Source: Nocardioides exalbidus (GTDB lineage Bacteria; Actinomycetota; Actinomycetes; Propionibacteriales; Nocardioidaceae). From it: a stretch of 64,000 nucleotides of DNA. Position 1 is the stretch's first letter. The number at the start of each line of letters is the position of its first letter. Below the pieces are notes generated by a model. The model ran no database searches. It was not told where the DNA came from and saw nothing but the letters and a program-made list of their open reading frames with translations. This document shows positions 44,871-52,815 of this stretch, one piece after another. The translations under genes were made by a program, and so were the position numbers. The DNA lies in assembly GCF_900105585.1 (NCBI RefSeq), contig NZ_FNRT01000002.1, forward strand, positions 3,906,001-3,970,000. Reading direction: 5' to 3'.

Positions 44871-46259
44871 TCAGGCGCCGGCGCGGCGGACGGCGCGGCC
44901 GAGGTGGAGGTAGAGGGCGCGACCCTCGCCGTCGTCGCCGAGGAAGGCGTGCGGCATGTGCATCCCGCGGTCGGGCTCGATCGGGATCAGCATGTCGTCG
45001 CGGTAGGCCACCAGCTCGGATCGCTCGACCTGGCCGCCGAGCTCGATGAAGGCGCCCTTGGGCACCTGCTCGATCCAGATCCGGCCGTCGTCGTCCTGGC
45101 TGACCGTGAGGTCGAAGACGTCGGCGGAGTAGGTGCCGACGAACCGGCGTGCGTCGATGCGCGAGGGCTTGGCCGGTGGCTGCGGGAGGCTGGGCAGGTG
45201 GACGTCGGAGATGCTGTCCAGCACCTGGCCGACGATCTCGTGGTAGAGCGAGATCATGTCGCCGCCGTTGGTCAGCAGCGCCACCGCGACCCCCTCGCTG
45301 GGGACCATGCGGAGGAACGCGCCCTGGCCAACGGTGCTGCCGTCGTGGCCGACGATCGGTCCCTCAGGGGTGTCGAACCGCTCGAAGCCGAGCCCCCACG
45401 AGCTGCCCATGAGCCCGAGGTCGGGCAGGTCCACCTCGCGGGCCTGCATCCGCGACGTCGTGCCGGACGCCAGGACGCGGGTCCCGTCAGGCGCCACGCC
45501 GTCCTCCAGGTGCATGCGGGCGAAGACGAGCAGGTCGCGCGGGCTCATCGACAGCATCGACCCCGCCGGGCTGTTGGAGCGCGCCATCGACCAGAACGGC
45601 GCGGGCTCGATCGCCCCGTCGGGACCGGACTCGACGTGGCCCATGGCGGCGCGGTGCATGATCGCCTCCTGCACGCTCGGCGCGGCGTGCGCGAGGCCGA
45701 GCGGCTCGATCAGGTGGTCGCGCAGCGCCTGGTCGTACGTCGTGCCCCGGACGACCTCGACGAGACGGCCGAGCACGCAGTAGCCAGCGTTGTTGTAGGA
45801 GAACTGCTCGCCGGGCGCGAAGAGCTGCGGGGTGTCGGCGAGGGTCGCCACGAACTTCTCGACGCAGTCGTCCCCGACGCCCGTGTCGGTGAAGATGTCG
45901 CCCTCGAACCCGGACGTGTGGTTGAGCAGCTCGTGCACGGTGATCGCAGCGGCGGCGTCCTCGTCCGCGAGCCGGAGCTCCGGGAGGTAGGTGCGCACCG
46001 GCGCCTCGAGGTCGACGAGGCCCTCGTCCACGAGCTGCATGACCAGGGTGCTCGTCCACAGCTTGGTGATCGACCCGATCTGGTAGACCGAGTCCGGCGT
46101 CGCTGTCACGCCGGTCGCGAGGTTGAGCACGCCGTGCGCCCCGTCGACCACCTCACCGTCCTTGAGGACGGCCCATGCCGCCGACGGCACGCGATGCCGC
46201 GCGAGCAGCTCGGGCAGGTGCTCCTCGAACCACGACTTGATGTGCGCCAGGTCACTCAT
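44871..46259 (-). CDS. Class C beta-lactamase/D-aminopeptidase-like serine hydrolase
   Basis: A 462-residue penicillin-binding-fold hydrolase: SITK motif (QIGSITKLWTS, Ser about 63), YNN motif in FSYNNAGY, and GHDGSTVG third motif, followed by a C-terminal beta domain (about 355-460). There is no signal peptide, so it is probably cytoplasmic and unlikely to protect against penicillin. D-peptidase or esterase activity is more likely. It is paralogous to the C-terminal half of the fusion at 36194-39532 (shared QLVDEGL, HTSG, DVFTDTG/DIFTDTG, GDDC). First gene of the operon; TACCGT (46271..46266) ends 6 nt before the ATG. Confidence 0.87.
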   Translation of the reverse strand: MSDLAHIKSWFEEHLPELLARHRVPSAAWAVLKDGEVVDGAHGVLNLATGVTATPDSVYQIGSITKLWTSTLVMQLVDEGLVDLEAPVRTYLPELRLADEDAAAAITVHELLNHTSGFEGDIFTDTGVGDDCVEKFVATLADTPQLFAPGEQFSYNNAGYCVLGRLVEVVRGTTYDQALRDHLIEPLGLAHAAPSVQEAIMHRAAMGHVESGPDGAIEPAPFWSMARSNSPAGSMLSMSPRDLLVFARMHLEDGVAPDGTRVLASGTTSRMQAREVDLPDLGLMGSSWGLGFERFDTPEGPIVGHDGSTVGQGAFLRMVPSEGVAVALLTNGGDMISLYHEIVGQVLDSISDVHLPSLPQPPAKPSRIDARRFVGTYSADVFDLTVSQDDDGRIWIEQVPKGAFIELGGQVERSELVAYRDDMLIPIEPDRGMHMPHAFLGDDGEGRALYLHLGRAVRRAGA

Positions 46260-46367
46260 GTCGCCACGGTAGGAAGCGCCGTGGATCGGATGTTGGTGCG
46301 AGCAGACAAGGTGGCTGCCCCGGATCCGTCCGACCGGACAAGGGGCGTGGTGGGGACCCGCCGTCGA
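46260..46367 (-). promoter_or_regulatory. Promoter/operator region of the peptide/D-amino acid operon
   Basis: Holds the TACCGT -10 (46271..46266), a 12-bp palindrome GTCCGACCGGAC (46328-46339) and two direct GACAAGG repeats (46305-46311 and 46337-46343) 32 bp apart. These are candidate sites for a regulator such as the downstream PucR protein. Confidence 0.45.
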
Positions 46368-47135
46368 TCAGGTCCGCAGGGTCAGGGTCTGCGCCACGGT
46401 GCCGAGCGGTCCGGACGCGTCGTGCAGGACGCTGCTGGTGAGGCCGAGCCCGGACGCCCCGAAGGAGACGGTGGCGTCGAACCCGACCCACTCCCCCACG
46501 GGCTCGCGCAGCAGGTGGGCGGTGAGGTCGAGGTTGGGGAAGGAGACCTCGCGCGGGTCGGCTCGCACGCTCATCCCGTTGACGACGTCGAGCATGCCGG
46601 CCGTCCGGGCGAGCGTGCTGACCTCCTCACCGGCCAGCAGCGGCTCCGACGCACGCGCCCAGACCACGGCCCGCCCCGGCGCGACCTGCTGTCGACGGAC
46701 CTCGACCGAGGCGATGAAGCCTCCCGGCCAGACCGTCGTGGGGTCCCACGCCGGCACCCGCTCCGGACCGGCCACGCCGGCCAGGTGCGTGCCCGCGATC
46801 GCCGTGGTGTCACCGCCACCGCTCAGCCAGGCGCGGAGCGTGACGACCGTGCGACCGCCGTGGGCCAGGGCCGCCTCGACGAGCTCGATCGTGCGACCCG
46901 GCCGCACGACGCGCACCGACGTGGTGACCTCGGCCATCGGCACGGTGCCCCAGATGTCGTAGGACAGGCGACCCGGCAGCAGCCCGTCGTCCCGGCGGGC
47001 GTCCCGGTCCTGCTCGAGCACGTGGACCAGGAGTCCGAGCGCGGGTGCGATGTGCTGCTCCTCGGTGTTCCACGCGCCGCCCGCGTGCCGGGTCGGCTCG
47101 AACGTGTCCGCGCCGGTGCGCTCGAAGTAGGCCAC
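46368..47135 (-). CDS. Acyl-CoA thioesterase family protein (double hotdog)
   Basis: A 255-residue TesB/4HBT_3-like protein with two hotdog halves. Helpful segments are NTEEQHIAPALGLLVH (about 23-38), the first-half VTTSVRVVRPGRTIELVEA, and the second-half WVGFDATVSFGASGLGLTSSVLHDASGPLG near the C-terminus. It would hydrolyse acyl-CoA esters. The GTG start at 47135 lies 8 nt after TAGCAT (47149..47144), suggesting a leaderless message. It is separate from the operon downstream. Confidence 0.78.
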   Translation of the reverse strand: MAYFERTGADTFEPTRHAGGAWNTEEQHIAPALGLLVHVLEQDRDARRDDGLLPGRLSYDIWGTVPMAEVTTSVRVVRPGRTIELVEAALAHGGRTVVTLRAWLSGGGDTTAIAGTHLAGVAGPERVPAWDPTTVWPGGFIASVEVRRQQVAPGRAVVWARASEPLLAGEEVSTLARTAGMLDVVNGMSVRADPREVSFPNLDLTAHLLREPVGEWVGFDATVSFGASGLGLTSSVLHDASGPLGTVAQTLTLRT

Positions 47136-47176
47136 GCAGCCGGATGCTAGTCGCCGGCGCGGCCCGCGACGGCGGA

Positions 47177-48148
47177 CTAGAGGTTCGCCCCCAGCACGTC
47201 GATGACGAAGACGAGCGTGGACCCCGCGGGGATGTCGCCGGAGTCCTGGTCGCCGTAGGCCTGGTCCGCCGGGATGATCAGCATCACCCGGCTCCCGACG
47301 GTGACGCCCTGGAGGCCCTCGACCCAGCCGTCGATGAGGCTTCCCTGCGTCAGCGGGAACGCGACCGGCTCCGCCGAGTAGGACTCGTCGAACGCCTTGC
47401 CGTCGCCGTAGACCGTGCCGAAGTAGTCGACCGTCACGTTGTCGTCCTCGGCAACCTCGTCACCGGAGCCCTCGATCAGCGTGATGACCTGCAGCTCGTC
47501 GCTGGGCGTCTTCGGGGCGTCGTCGAAGCCGATGCCGGTGACGACGCCGTCCTCCTCGGTGATGGTGGGCGCGTCGGCCGGCGGGTCGACCACGTCGCCC
47601 TCGGGACCGTCGAGCGGGTCCTGCGTCATCGAGATCAGGTCGAGCACCATGACGAGGTCGTCGGCACCCTTCATGCCGTACTGCGAGGCCTGTCCGTCGC
47701 CGACGAGGTCCTTCACCTTGAGCGCGATCGCGACCCGCGTGCCGATCGTGGCGCCCACGACGGCATCGGTGATGAAGGGAGCCTGCTGGGTCACGTCGAG
47801 CTTCTGGGGCGCTTCCTCGGAGTAGTTGCCGGACACGTCCGTGCCGTCCTTGGCGTAGACGATCCGGAAGCGGTAGTTGACGCTGCTGTCGTCGGCCACC
47901 TCCTCGCCGGAGCCCGGGATGACGACGGCGCTCACCGGCTCGTCGACCGTGAGGTCGGCGACCTCGATCTCGGGCTCCTCGCCGAAGTCACCCGTGACGG
48001 TCACGCCGTCGAGGGCATCAGTGGTGGCGGGCGCCGAGGACGTGCTGTCCTTCGCGGTGTCGCTCTCGTCGGTGGTGCTGGAGCAGGCGGTCGCGCCCAG
48101 GGCCAGCACGATGCTGGCGGTGAGCGCGGCGATGGGGCGTGAAGTCAC
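47177..48148 (-). CDS. FKBP-type peptidyl-prolyl isomerase lipoprotein, two FKBP domains
   Basis: A 323-residue exported lipoprotein (lipobox GATAC, Cys22; signal peptide 1-21). After a Ser/Thr/Asp-rich linker come two FKBP-like domains (about 70-180 and 215-323). The second is complete with DNVTVDYFGTVYGDGKAFDESY, GWVEGLQGVTVGSRVMLIIPADQAYG and a final LVFVIDVL; the first is degenerate (NYRFRIVYAKDGTDV). It probably helps fold exported proteins at the membrane face. GTG start. Confidence 0.88.
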   Translation of the reverse strand: MTSRPIAALTASIVLALGATACSSTTDESDTAKDSTSSAPATTDALDGVTVTGDFGEEPEIEVADLTVDEPVSAVVIPGSGEEVADDSSVNYRFRIVYAKDGTDVSGNYSEEAPQKLDVTQQAPFITDAVVGATIGTRVAIALKVKDLVGDGQASQYGMKGADDLVMVLDLISMTQDPLDGPEGDVVDPPADAPTITEEDGVVTGIGFDDAPKTPSDELQVITLIEGSGDEVAEDDNVTVDYFGTVYGDGKAFDESYSAEPVAFPLTQGSLIDGWVEGLQGVTVGSRVMLIIPADQAYGDQDSGDIPAGSTLVFVIDVLGANL

Positions 48149-48282
48149 GGTGTCCTCTGCGTCGGGGTCATGAGGGGGACCACGACAGGGTAGGCGGCGA
48201 GGCTGGGAGGACCGTGTGCCGGACCTGTGAGCGACCTTGGTAGGACGTCCCGGGCGCAGTCCGGCACCTAGGCTCCGGTGGC

Positions 48283-48921
48283 ATGCAGTGGTGGCAGCGC
48301 GAGATCTCCCGTCAGGTCCTGGCCGGCGTCGGGATCGTGGTCGGACTCCTGACCCCCGGCGAGGCGCTGCTCGTCTTCCTGGCGTCCTGGGACCTGTACG
48401 CCCTGCTCTATCTGGCCCTCACGTGGGCCGCGGTCCGTCGGGGCGGGCTGAACGGGCTCACCGCGATGGCACGCCAGTCGCGCCGCATGTCGCGCGCCGA
48501 GCGGTGGTTCGCCATCTCGCCGGAGAGCTTCGCGCAGGCCGCCGCCATGGTCGCGCTGGTGTCGGTGCTCCTGGTGATGCCGCGGGCCGACGACCAGTCC
48601 GCCGCCGAGTCCTACGTGCTGGCTGTCTGCCTGCTCGCGGTCGTCACGGCGTGGATGGTGCTGCAGGCCGGGTTCCTGATGAGCTACGTCGGCCTCCACA
48701 GCGAGCACCGCGGGCTGGCCTTCCCCGAGGGTGCCGAGCCCGGCGTCGTGGACTACCTCTACTTCACCGTCGCGGTGGGGACGACCTTCGGCACCACCGA
48801 CGTCGAGGTGCGGCACTCCGCGCTCCGGCGGCAGGTGCTCACCCACGGGGTGCTGGCCTTCGTGTTCAACACCCTCGTGCTGACGGTGGCGATCACGTTC
48901 ACGACCAGCTACCTGGGGTGA
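48283..48921 (+). CDS. DUF1345 family membrane protein
   Basis: A 212-residue membrane protein with about five TM helices. It carries the DUF1345 signature DYLYFTVAVGTTFGTTDVEVR (about 157-177). The function is unknown; the signature loosely resembles a K-channel filter region. TAGGCT (48269-48274) ends 8 nt before the ATG, with no SD. Confidence 0.8.
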   Translation: MQWWQREISRQVLAGVGIVVGLLTPGEALLVFLASWDLYALLYLALTWAAVRRGGLNGLTAMARQSRRMSRAERWFAISPESFAQAAAMVALVSVLLVMPRADDQSAAESYVLAVCLLAVVTAWMVLQAGFLMSYVGLHSEHRGLAFPEGAEPGVVDYLYFTVAVGTTFGTTDVEVRHSALRRQVLTHGVLAFVFNTLVLTVAITFTTSYLG

Positions 48922-48938
48922 GCACCCGCCCCGGGTGC
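48922..48938. terminator. Hairpin between convergent genes
   Basis: GCACCCG-CCC-CGGGTGC, a 7-bp stem right after the DUF1345 stop and 7 bp before the permease stop; a short bidirectional terminator candidate. Confidence 0.5.
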
Positions 48939-48945
48939 GTGCGGA

Positions 48946-50517
48946 TCAGTCCTCGAAGGCGTCGACCACGGCCTGGTCGATCGTGTTGACCGGACCGGTG
49001 AACCAGTGCTTCGCCGACACGTTCCACCAGATCGCGAGCAGCGCGAGCACGGCGACGACCATGATCGGCGCGTAGTTCACCGCGGCCCAGTCGAACTCGT
49101 CGCGCCACGGTGCGCCGAACGGCGACGTCGGCAGCATCAGCATGATGCCGACGACGACGATCTCGATCGTGGCCACGAGGTTCATCCACTTGTACTTGCT
49201 GCCGTTGTTCCAGCTGCCGACCTCGAACGAGTCGCCTGCGCGCCAGCGCAGGAAGATCGGGACGGCGAAGGAGAAGTAGAGGCCGATGACCGAGACCGAG
49301 GTGACCGCGTAGAACGCGGTCGGGATGCCGTTGACCGACTTCAGGGCCGGGAGCGTGATCAGCGCACCGAGGACCGCGGCGAAGATGACGGCGTTGGCAG
49401 GGGTGCGCTGGGCGTTGACCTTGGACCAGAGGCGCGAGCCGGGGACGGCGCGGTCACGGCTGAAGGCGAACATCATCCGCGACGTGGACGTCAGGCAGGC
49501 GGTCGCGCAGAAGAGCTGGGCGCACGAGGAGATGAAGAGCAGCAGGCCGCCCCACGTCGAGCCGAGCGCGGCGTCGAAGACGTACGCCACTCCTCCGGCG
49601 GGGATGCTCGCGTAGTCCGGCGCACCGTCGACCTGCGGGATCGCGAAGGTCACCGCCAGCAGCAGGATGTAGCCGCCGACGGCCGAGTAGAAGATCGACT
49701 GCCAGATGGCGCGGGCCGCGGTCTTCGCCGCGCCCTGGGTCTCCTCGGAGAGGTGCACGGAGGCGTCGAAGCCGGTGATCGTGTATTGGGTGAGGATGAA
49801 GCCGAACGGGATGATCGCGAAGAAGAAGACGAGGCTGCTCGTCGACCCGTCGGCCCAGCCGGACCCGTTGTAGGTGTCGGTGAAGACCTGGGACACGCTG
49901 AGGTGCTGGTCGGGGACGATGATCAGCACGAGCACGAGGAACGCCGCGCCGGCCACGTGCCACCACACCGAGACGTTGTTGATCAGTGCGAGCAGGTGGC
50001 TGGAGAAGATGTTGACCACCGTGATGAAGACCAGGATCACGAGGAAGATCGCGAAGACCGTGTTGAGCGAGAACTCGTCCATCCAGCCCCACGCCAGGAA
50101 CGTGAGCTCGAAGAACGTCGCACATCCATAGGCGACCGACGCGGTCACGGCGACGAGGCCGATCAGGTTCAGCCATCCGGTGAAGAAGCCGGCCGCCGGA
50201 CCACCGAGCTTGGACGCCCAGTAGTAGATGCCGCCCGACGTCGGCATCGCCGAGACGAGCTCCGACATCGTGAACCCGATGATCAGGATGAACACCGAGA
50301 TGATCGGCCAGGACCAGGAGATCGAGACCGGGCCGCCGTTGGCGATGCCCGCGCCGTAGGTCGTGAGGCAGCCGGCCAGGATCGAGATGATCGAGAAGGA
50401 GATGGCGAAGTTGGAGAAGCCCGACCAGGAGCGGGCGAGCTCCTGCTTGTAGCCGAGCTTGGCCAGGTGTTCCTCGTCCTCTGTCAGGTGTCGCTCGGCA
50501 GCGGGCTCAGCAGACAT
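48946..50517 (-). CDS. APC-family amino acid/amine permease
   Basis: A 523-residue transporter with 12 predicted TM helices and APC signatures: FSIISILAGCLTTYGAGIANGGP (about 42-64), SELVSAMPTSGGIYYWASKLGG, and TGFDASVHLSEETQGAAKTAARAIW (about 255-280). It resembles GABA/putrescine permeases of the BAT1-like group. It is divergent from a gamma-glutamylation gene cluster, so it most likely imports the amine that cluster degrades. A TAGGTT -10 candidate lies at about 50550, and an SD-like GAGAGG precedes the ATG. Confidence 0.88.
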   Translation of the reverse strand: MSAEPAAERHLTEDEEHLAKLGYKQELARSWSGFSNFAISFSIISILAGCLTTYGAGIANGGPVSISWSWPIISVFILIIGFTMSELVSAMPTSGGIYYWASKLGGPAAGFFTGWLNLIGLVAVTASVAYGCATFFELTFLAWGWMDEFSLNTVFAIFLVILVFITVVNIFSSHLLALINNVSVWWHVAGAAFLVLVLIIVPDQHLSVSQVFTDTYNGSGWADGSTSSLVFFFAIIPFGFILTQYTITGFDASVHLSEETQGAAKTAARAIWQSIFYSAVGGYILLLAVTFAIPQVDGAPDYASIPAGGVAYVFDAALGSTWGGLLLFISSCAQLFCATACLTSTSRMMFAFSRDRAVPGSRLWSKVNAQRTPANAVIFAAVLGALITLPALKSVNGIPTAFYAVTSVSVIGLYFSFAVPIFLRWRAGDSFEVGSWNNGSKYKWMNLVATIEIVVVGIMLMLPTSPFGAPWRDEFDWAAVNYAPIMVVAVLALLAIWWNVSAKHWFTGPVNTIDQAVVDAFED

Positions 50518-50659
50518 GTGGCACCTCTCGCGTCAGTGGGTGCTCGGCAACCTAGACCCGCCCGGTCAGCATTGTGAAGGGGTCTGACGAGAACTCGTGG
50601 AAATTGGTATGAACTCCGACCATTGACTGTGCAGGTCGTCACCCCGGAGACTGACCGGC
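50518..50659. promoter_or_regulatory. Divergent promoter region, permease / FadR-type regulator
   Basis: A 142-bp gap. It contains a minus-strand TAGGTT box and, on the plus side, TTGGTATGAACTCCGACCA (arms TTGGT and ACCA), a possible GntR/FadR-type operator. No gene is seen. Confidence 0.35.
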
Positions 50660-51391
50660 ATGACCGCCCAGCCGCACGAGCACCTCACGGCGGCGGTCCT
50701 GCGGCCGGTGCGTGGGCACCACGCGTTCGAGGGCTGCGTCGAGCAGCTCGCGACCGCGATCCGGCTCGGCGTCTACCCCGTCGGAAGCCTCCTGCCGCCC
50801 GAGCGAGAGCTCGCCGAGCGGCTCGCCGTCAGCCGCGCGACGCTGCGCGAGGCGATCGCCGCACTGCGGCAGGCGGGGCTGATCGAGACCCGGCGCGGCC
50901 GGGGCGGCGGGTCGTCCGTCACGGCACAGGCACGCTCCCGGTCGACCGGCCTGTCCCGCGTGTCGGCGGCCACCAAGTCCGAGTGGCTCGACGCACTCGC
51001 GTTCCGCAGCGTCGTCGAGCCGGGCGCCGCCCACCTCGCCGCCAGCCACGAGCTCACCGACGCCGACCGGGGCCGGCTGAGCTCGGCCGAGGCCGCGGTC
51101 GCCGACGCCTCCGGCAAGCGCGCCCACCGCCAGGCGGACTCGCGGTTGCACCTCACGATCGCCTCGCTGAGCGGCTCGGCCAGGCTCCAGGAGGCCGTCA
51201 CCTCGGTCCAGTCCACCCTCGACCGGATGCTCGGCGCGATCCCGTCGCTCGAGCCCAACATCGGCCACTCCCACCAGCAGCACCGCCAGATCTGCAAGGC
51301 CATCCTCGCCGGGCGTCCCGATCGCGCCCGCGCGGTGATGGAGGACCACTGCGACGACACGGCCGCGCTGCTGCGCGGCCTGCTCGTCTGA
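50660..51391 (+). CDS. FadR-subfamily GntR transcriptional regulator
   Basis: 243 residues: an N-terminal GntR winged helix (about 20-90, YPVGSLLPPERELAERLAVSRATLREAIAALRQAGLIETRRGRGG) and a C-terminal FCD helical ligand domain (about 105-240) with metal-binding His/Asp residues (LHLTIASLSGS, GHSHQQHRQICKAI). It is probably the ligand-responsive repressor of the amine catabolic cluster that follows 48 bp downstream and of the divergent permease. Confidence 0.88.
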   Translation: MTAQPHEHLTAAVLRPVRGHHAFEGCVEQLATAIRLGVYPVGSLLPPERELAERLAVSRATLREAIAALRQAGLIETRRGRGGGSSVTAQARSRSTGLSRVSAATKSEWLDALAFRSVVEPGAAHLAASHELTDADRGRLSSAEAAVADASGKRAHRQADSRLHLTIASLSGSARLQEAVTSVQSTLDRMLGAIPSLEPNIGHSHQQHRQICKAILAGRPDRARAVMEDHCDDTAALLRGLLV

Positions 51392-51439
51392 CGCCCTGCA
51401 CCCCACGTCGTACGACACCGCCAGCGAGAGGGAGACCAC

Positions 51440-52807
51440 GTGAGCACACGCAACGACCGCCACCTGACCATGGGGGACCTGCGCCTGCGCATCGAGTCCG
51501 GAGAGGTCGACACGGTCGTCCTGGCCTTCACCGACATGCAGGGCCGGCTCCAGGGCAAGCGGCTGCACGGGCAGTACTTCCTCGACCACGTCGTCGGTCA
51601 CGGCACCGAGGGCTGCAACTACCTGCTCGCCGTCGACGTCGACATGAACACCGTCGACGGCTACGCGATGACGTCGTGGGAGCAGGGCTACGGCGACATG
51701 GAGTTCGTCCTGGACGAGCAGACCATCCGACTGCTCACCTGGCTGCCCGCGACCGCGATGGTCCAGTGCGACCTCGAGTGGGCCGACCACCGCCCGGTGG
51801 TCGCGTCACCGCGCGCCGTCCTGAAGGCCCAGCTGGACCGGCTGGCCGAGCGCGGGCTGGTCGCCCTCGCCGGGACCGAGCTCGAGCTCGTCGTCTACGA
51901 CGACACCTACGAGGAGGCCTTCCGCAAGAGCTATCGCGACCTCACCCCGGCCAACCAGTACAACGTCGACTACTCCATCCTCGGCACCACCCGCGTCGAG
52001 CCCTTCCTGCGCGACGTCCGCAACCACATGTACGCCGCCGGTCTCGACGTCGAGGGCGCCAAGGGCGAGTGCAACTTCGGCCAGCACGAGATCGGCTTCC
52101 TCTACGCCGACGCGCTCACCACGGCCGACAACCACGTGGTCTACAAGAACGCCGCCAAGGAGATCGCCGCCCAGCACGGCCGGTCGGTGACCTTCATGGC
52201 GAAGCCCAACCAGCGCGAGGGCAGCTCGTGCCACATCCACCTGTCGCTGCGGGGCGCCGACGGCGAGCTCGTCTTCTGGGACGACGAAGCGGGAGGGCGT
52301 ACGCCGCTCTACGACAGCTTCATCGCCGGCGTGCTGGCGACGGCGGCCGACTTCACGCTGTTCTTCGCGCCCAACATCAACTCCTACAAGCGGTTCGCCG
52401 ACGGCTCCTTCGCCCCGACCACGCTCGGCTGGGGGCTCGACAACCGCACCTGCGCCGTCCGCCTGGTGGGTCGCGGTGCGGGTGCGCGGATGGAGAACCG
52501 GATCCCCGGCGCCGACGCCAACCCCTACCTCGCGCTCGCCGCCATGATCGCCGGCGGGCTGCACGGGATCGAGAACGACCTCGAGCTCGAGCCCGAGCTC
52601 ACCGGCAACGCCTACGCCTCCGACAAGCCGCGCGTGCCGAGCACCATGGGTGACGCGCGCGAGCGGTTCCACGGCTCGGCGATCGCCCGTGCCGCCCTGG
52701 GCGACGAGGTCGTGGACCACTACGCCAACATGGCCGACGTCGAGCTCGCGGCCTACAACGCTGCCGTCACCGACTGGGAGCTCGTCCGCGGATTCGAGAG
52801 GCTCTGA
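51440..52807 (+). CDS. Glutamine synthetase-like gamma-glutamyl-amine ligase (PuuA/GlnA3/GlnA4 type)
   Basis: A 455-residue GS-fold ligase. It carries the GS active-site set in altered form: ELELVVYD, GECNFGQHEIGFLYADALTTADN, NQREGSSCHIHLSL with the metal His, and ENRIPGADANPYLALAAMIAGG. PuuA/GlnA3/GlnA4 relatives couple glutamate to polyamines or ethanolamine rather than ammonia. An SD-like GAGAGGGAG precedes the GTG start. It is followed 8 bp later by an aldehyde dehydrogenase, then an SDR and a gamma-glutamyl hydrolase, which together define a gamma-glutamylated amine pathway. Confidence 0.88.
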   Translation: MSTRNDRHLTMGDLRLRIESGEVDTVVLAFTDMQGRLQGKRLHGQYFLDHVVGHGTEGCNYLLAVDVDMNTVDGYAMTSWEQGYGDMEFVLDEQTIRLLTWLPATAMVQCDLEWADHRPVVASPRAVLKAQLDRLAERGLVALAGTELELVVYDDTYEEAFRKSYRDLTPANQYNVDYSILGTTRVEPFLRDVRNHMYAAGLDVEGAKGECNFGQHEIGFLYADALTTADNHVVYKNAAKEIAAQHGRSVTFMAKPNQREGSSCHIHLSLRGADGELVFWDDEAGGRTPLYDSFIAGVLATAADFTLFFAPNINSYKRFADGSFAPTTLGWGLDNRTCAVRLVGRGAGARMENRIPGADANPYLALAAMIAGGLHGIENDLELEPELTGNAYASDKPRVPSTMGDARERFHGSAIARAALGDEVVDHYANMADVELAAYNAAVTDWELVRGFERL

Positions 52808-52815
52808 GGAAAGAC

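Noticed and set aside
44871..46259. Antibiotic-resistance beta-lactamase
   Set aside because: The fold motifs are present but there is no signal peptide, and the gene is the head of a peptide catabolic operon; resistance is not supported.
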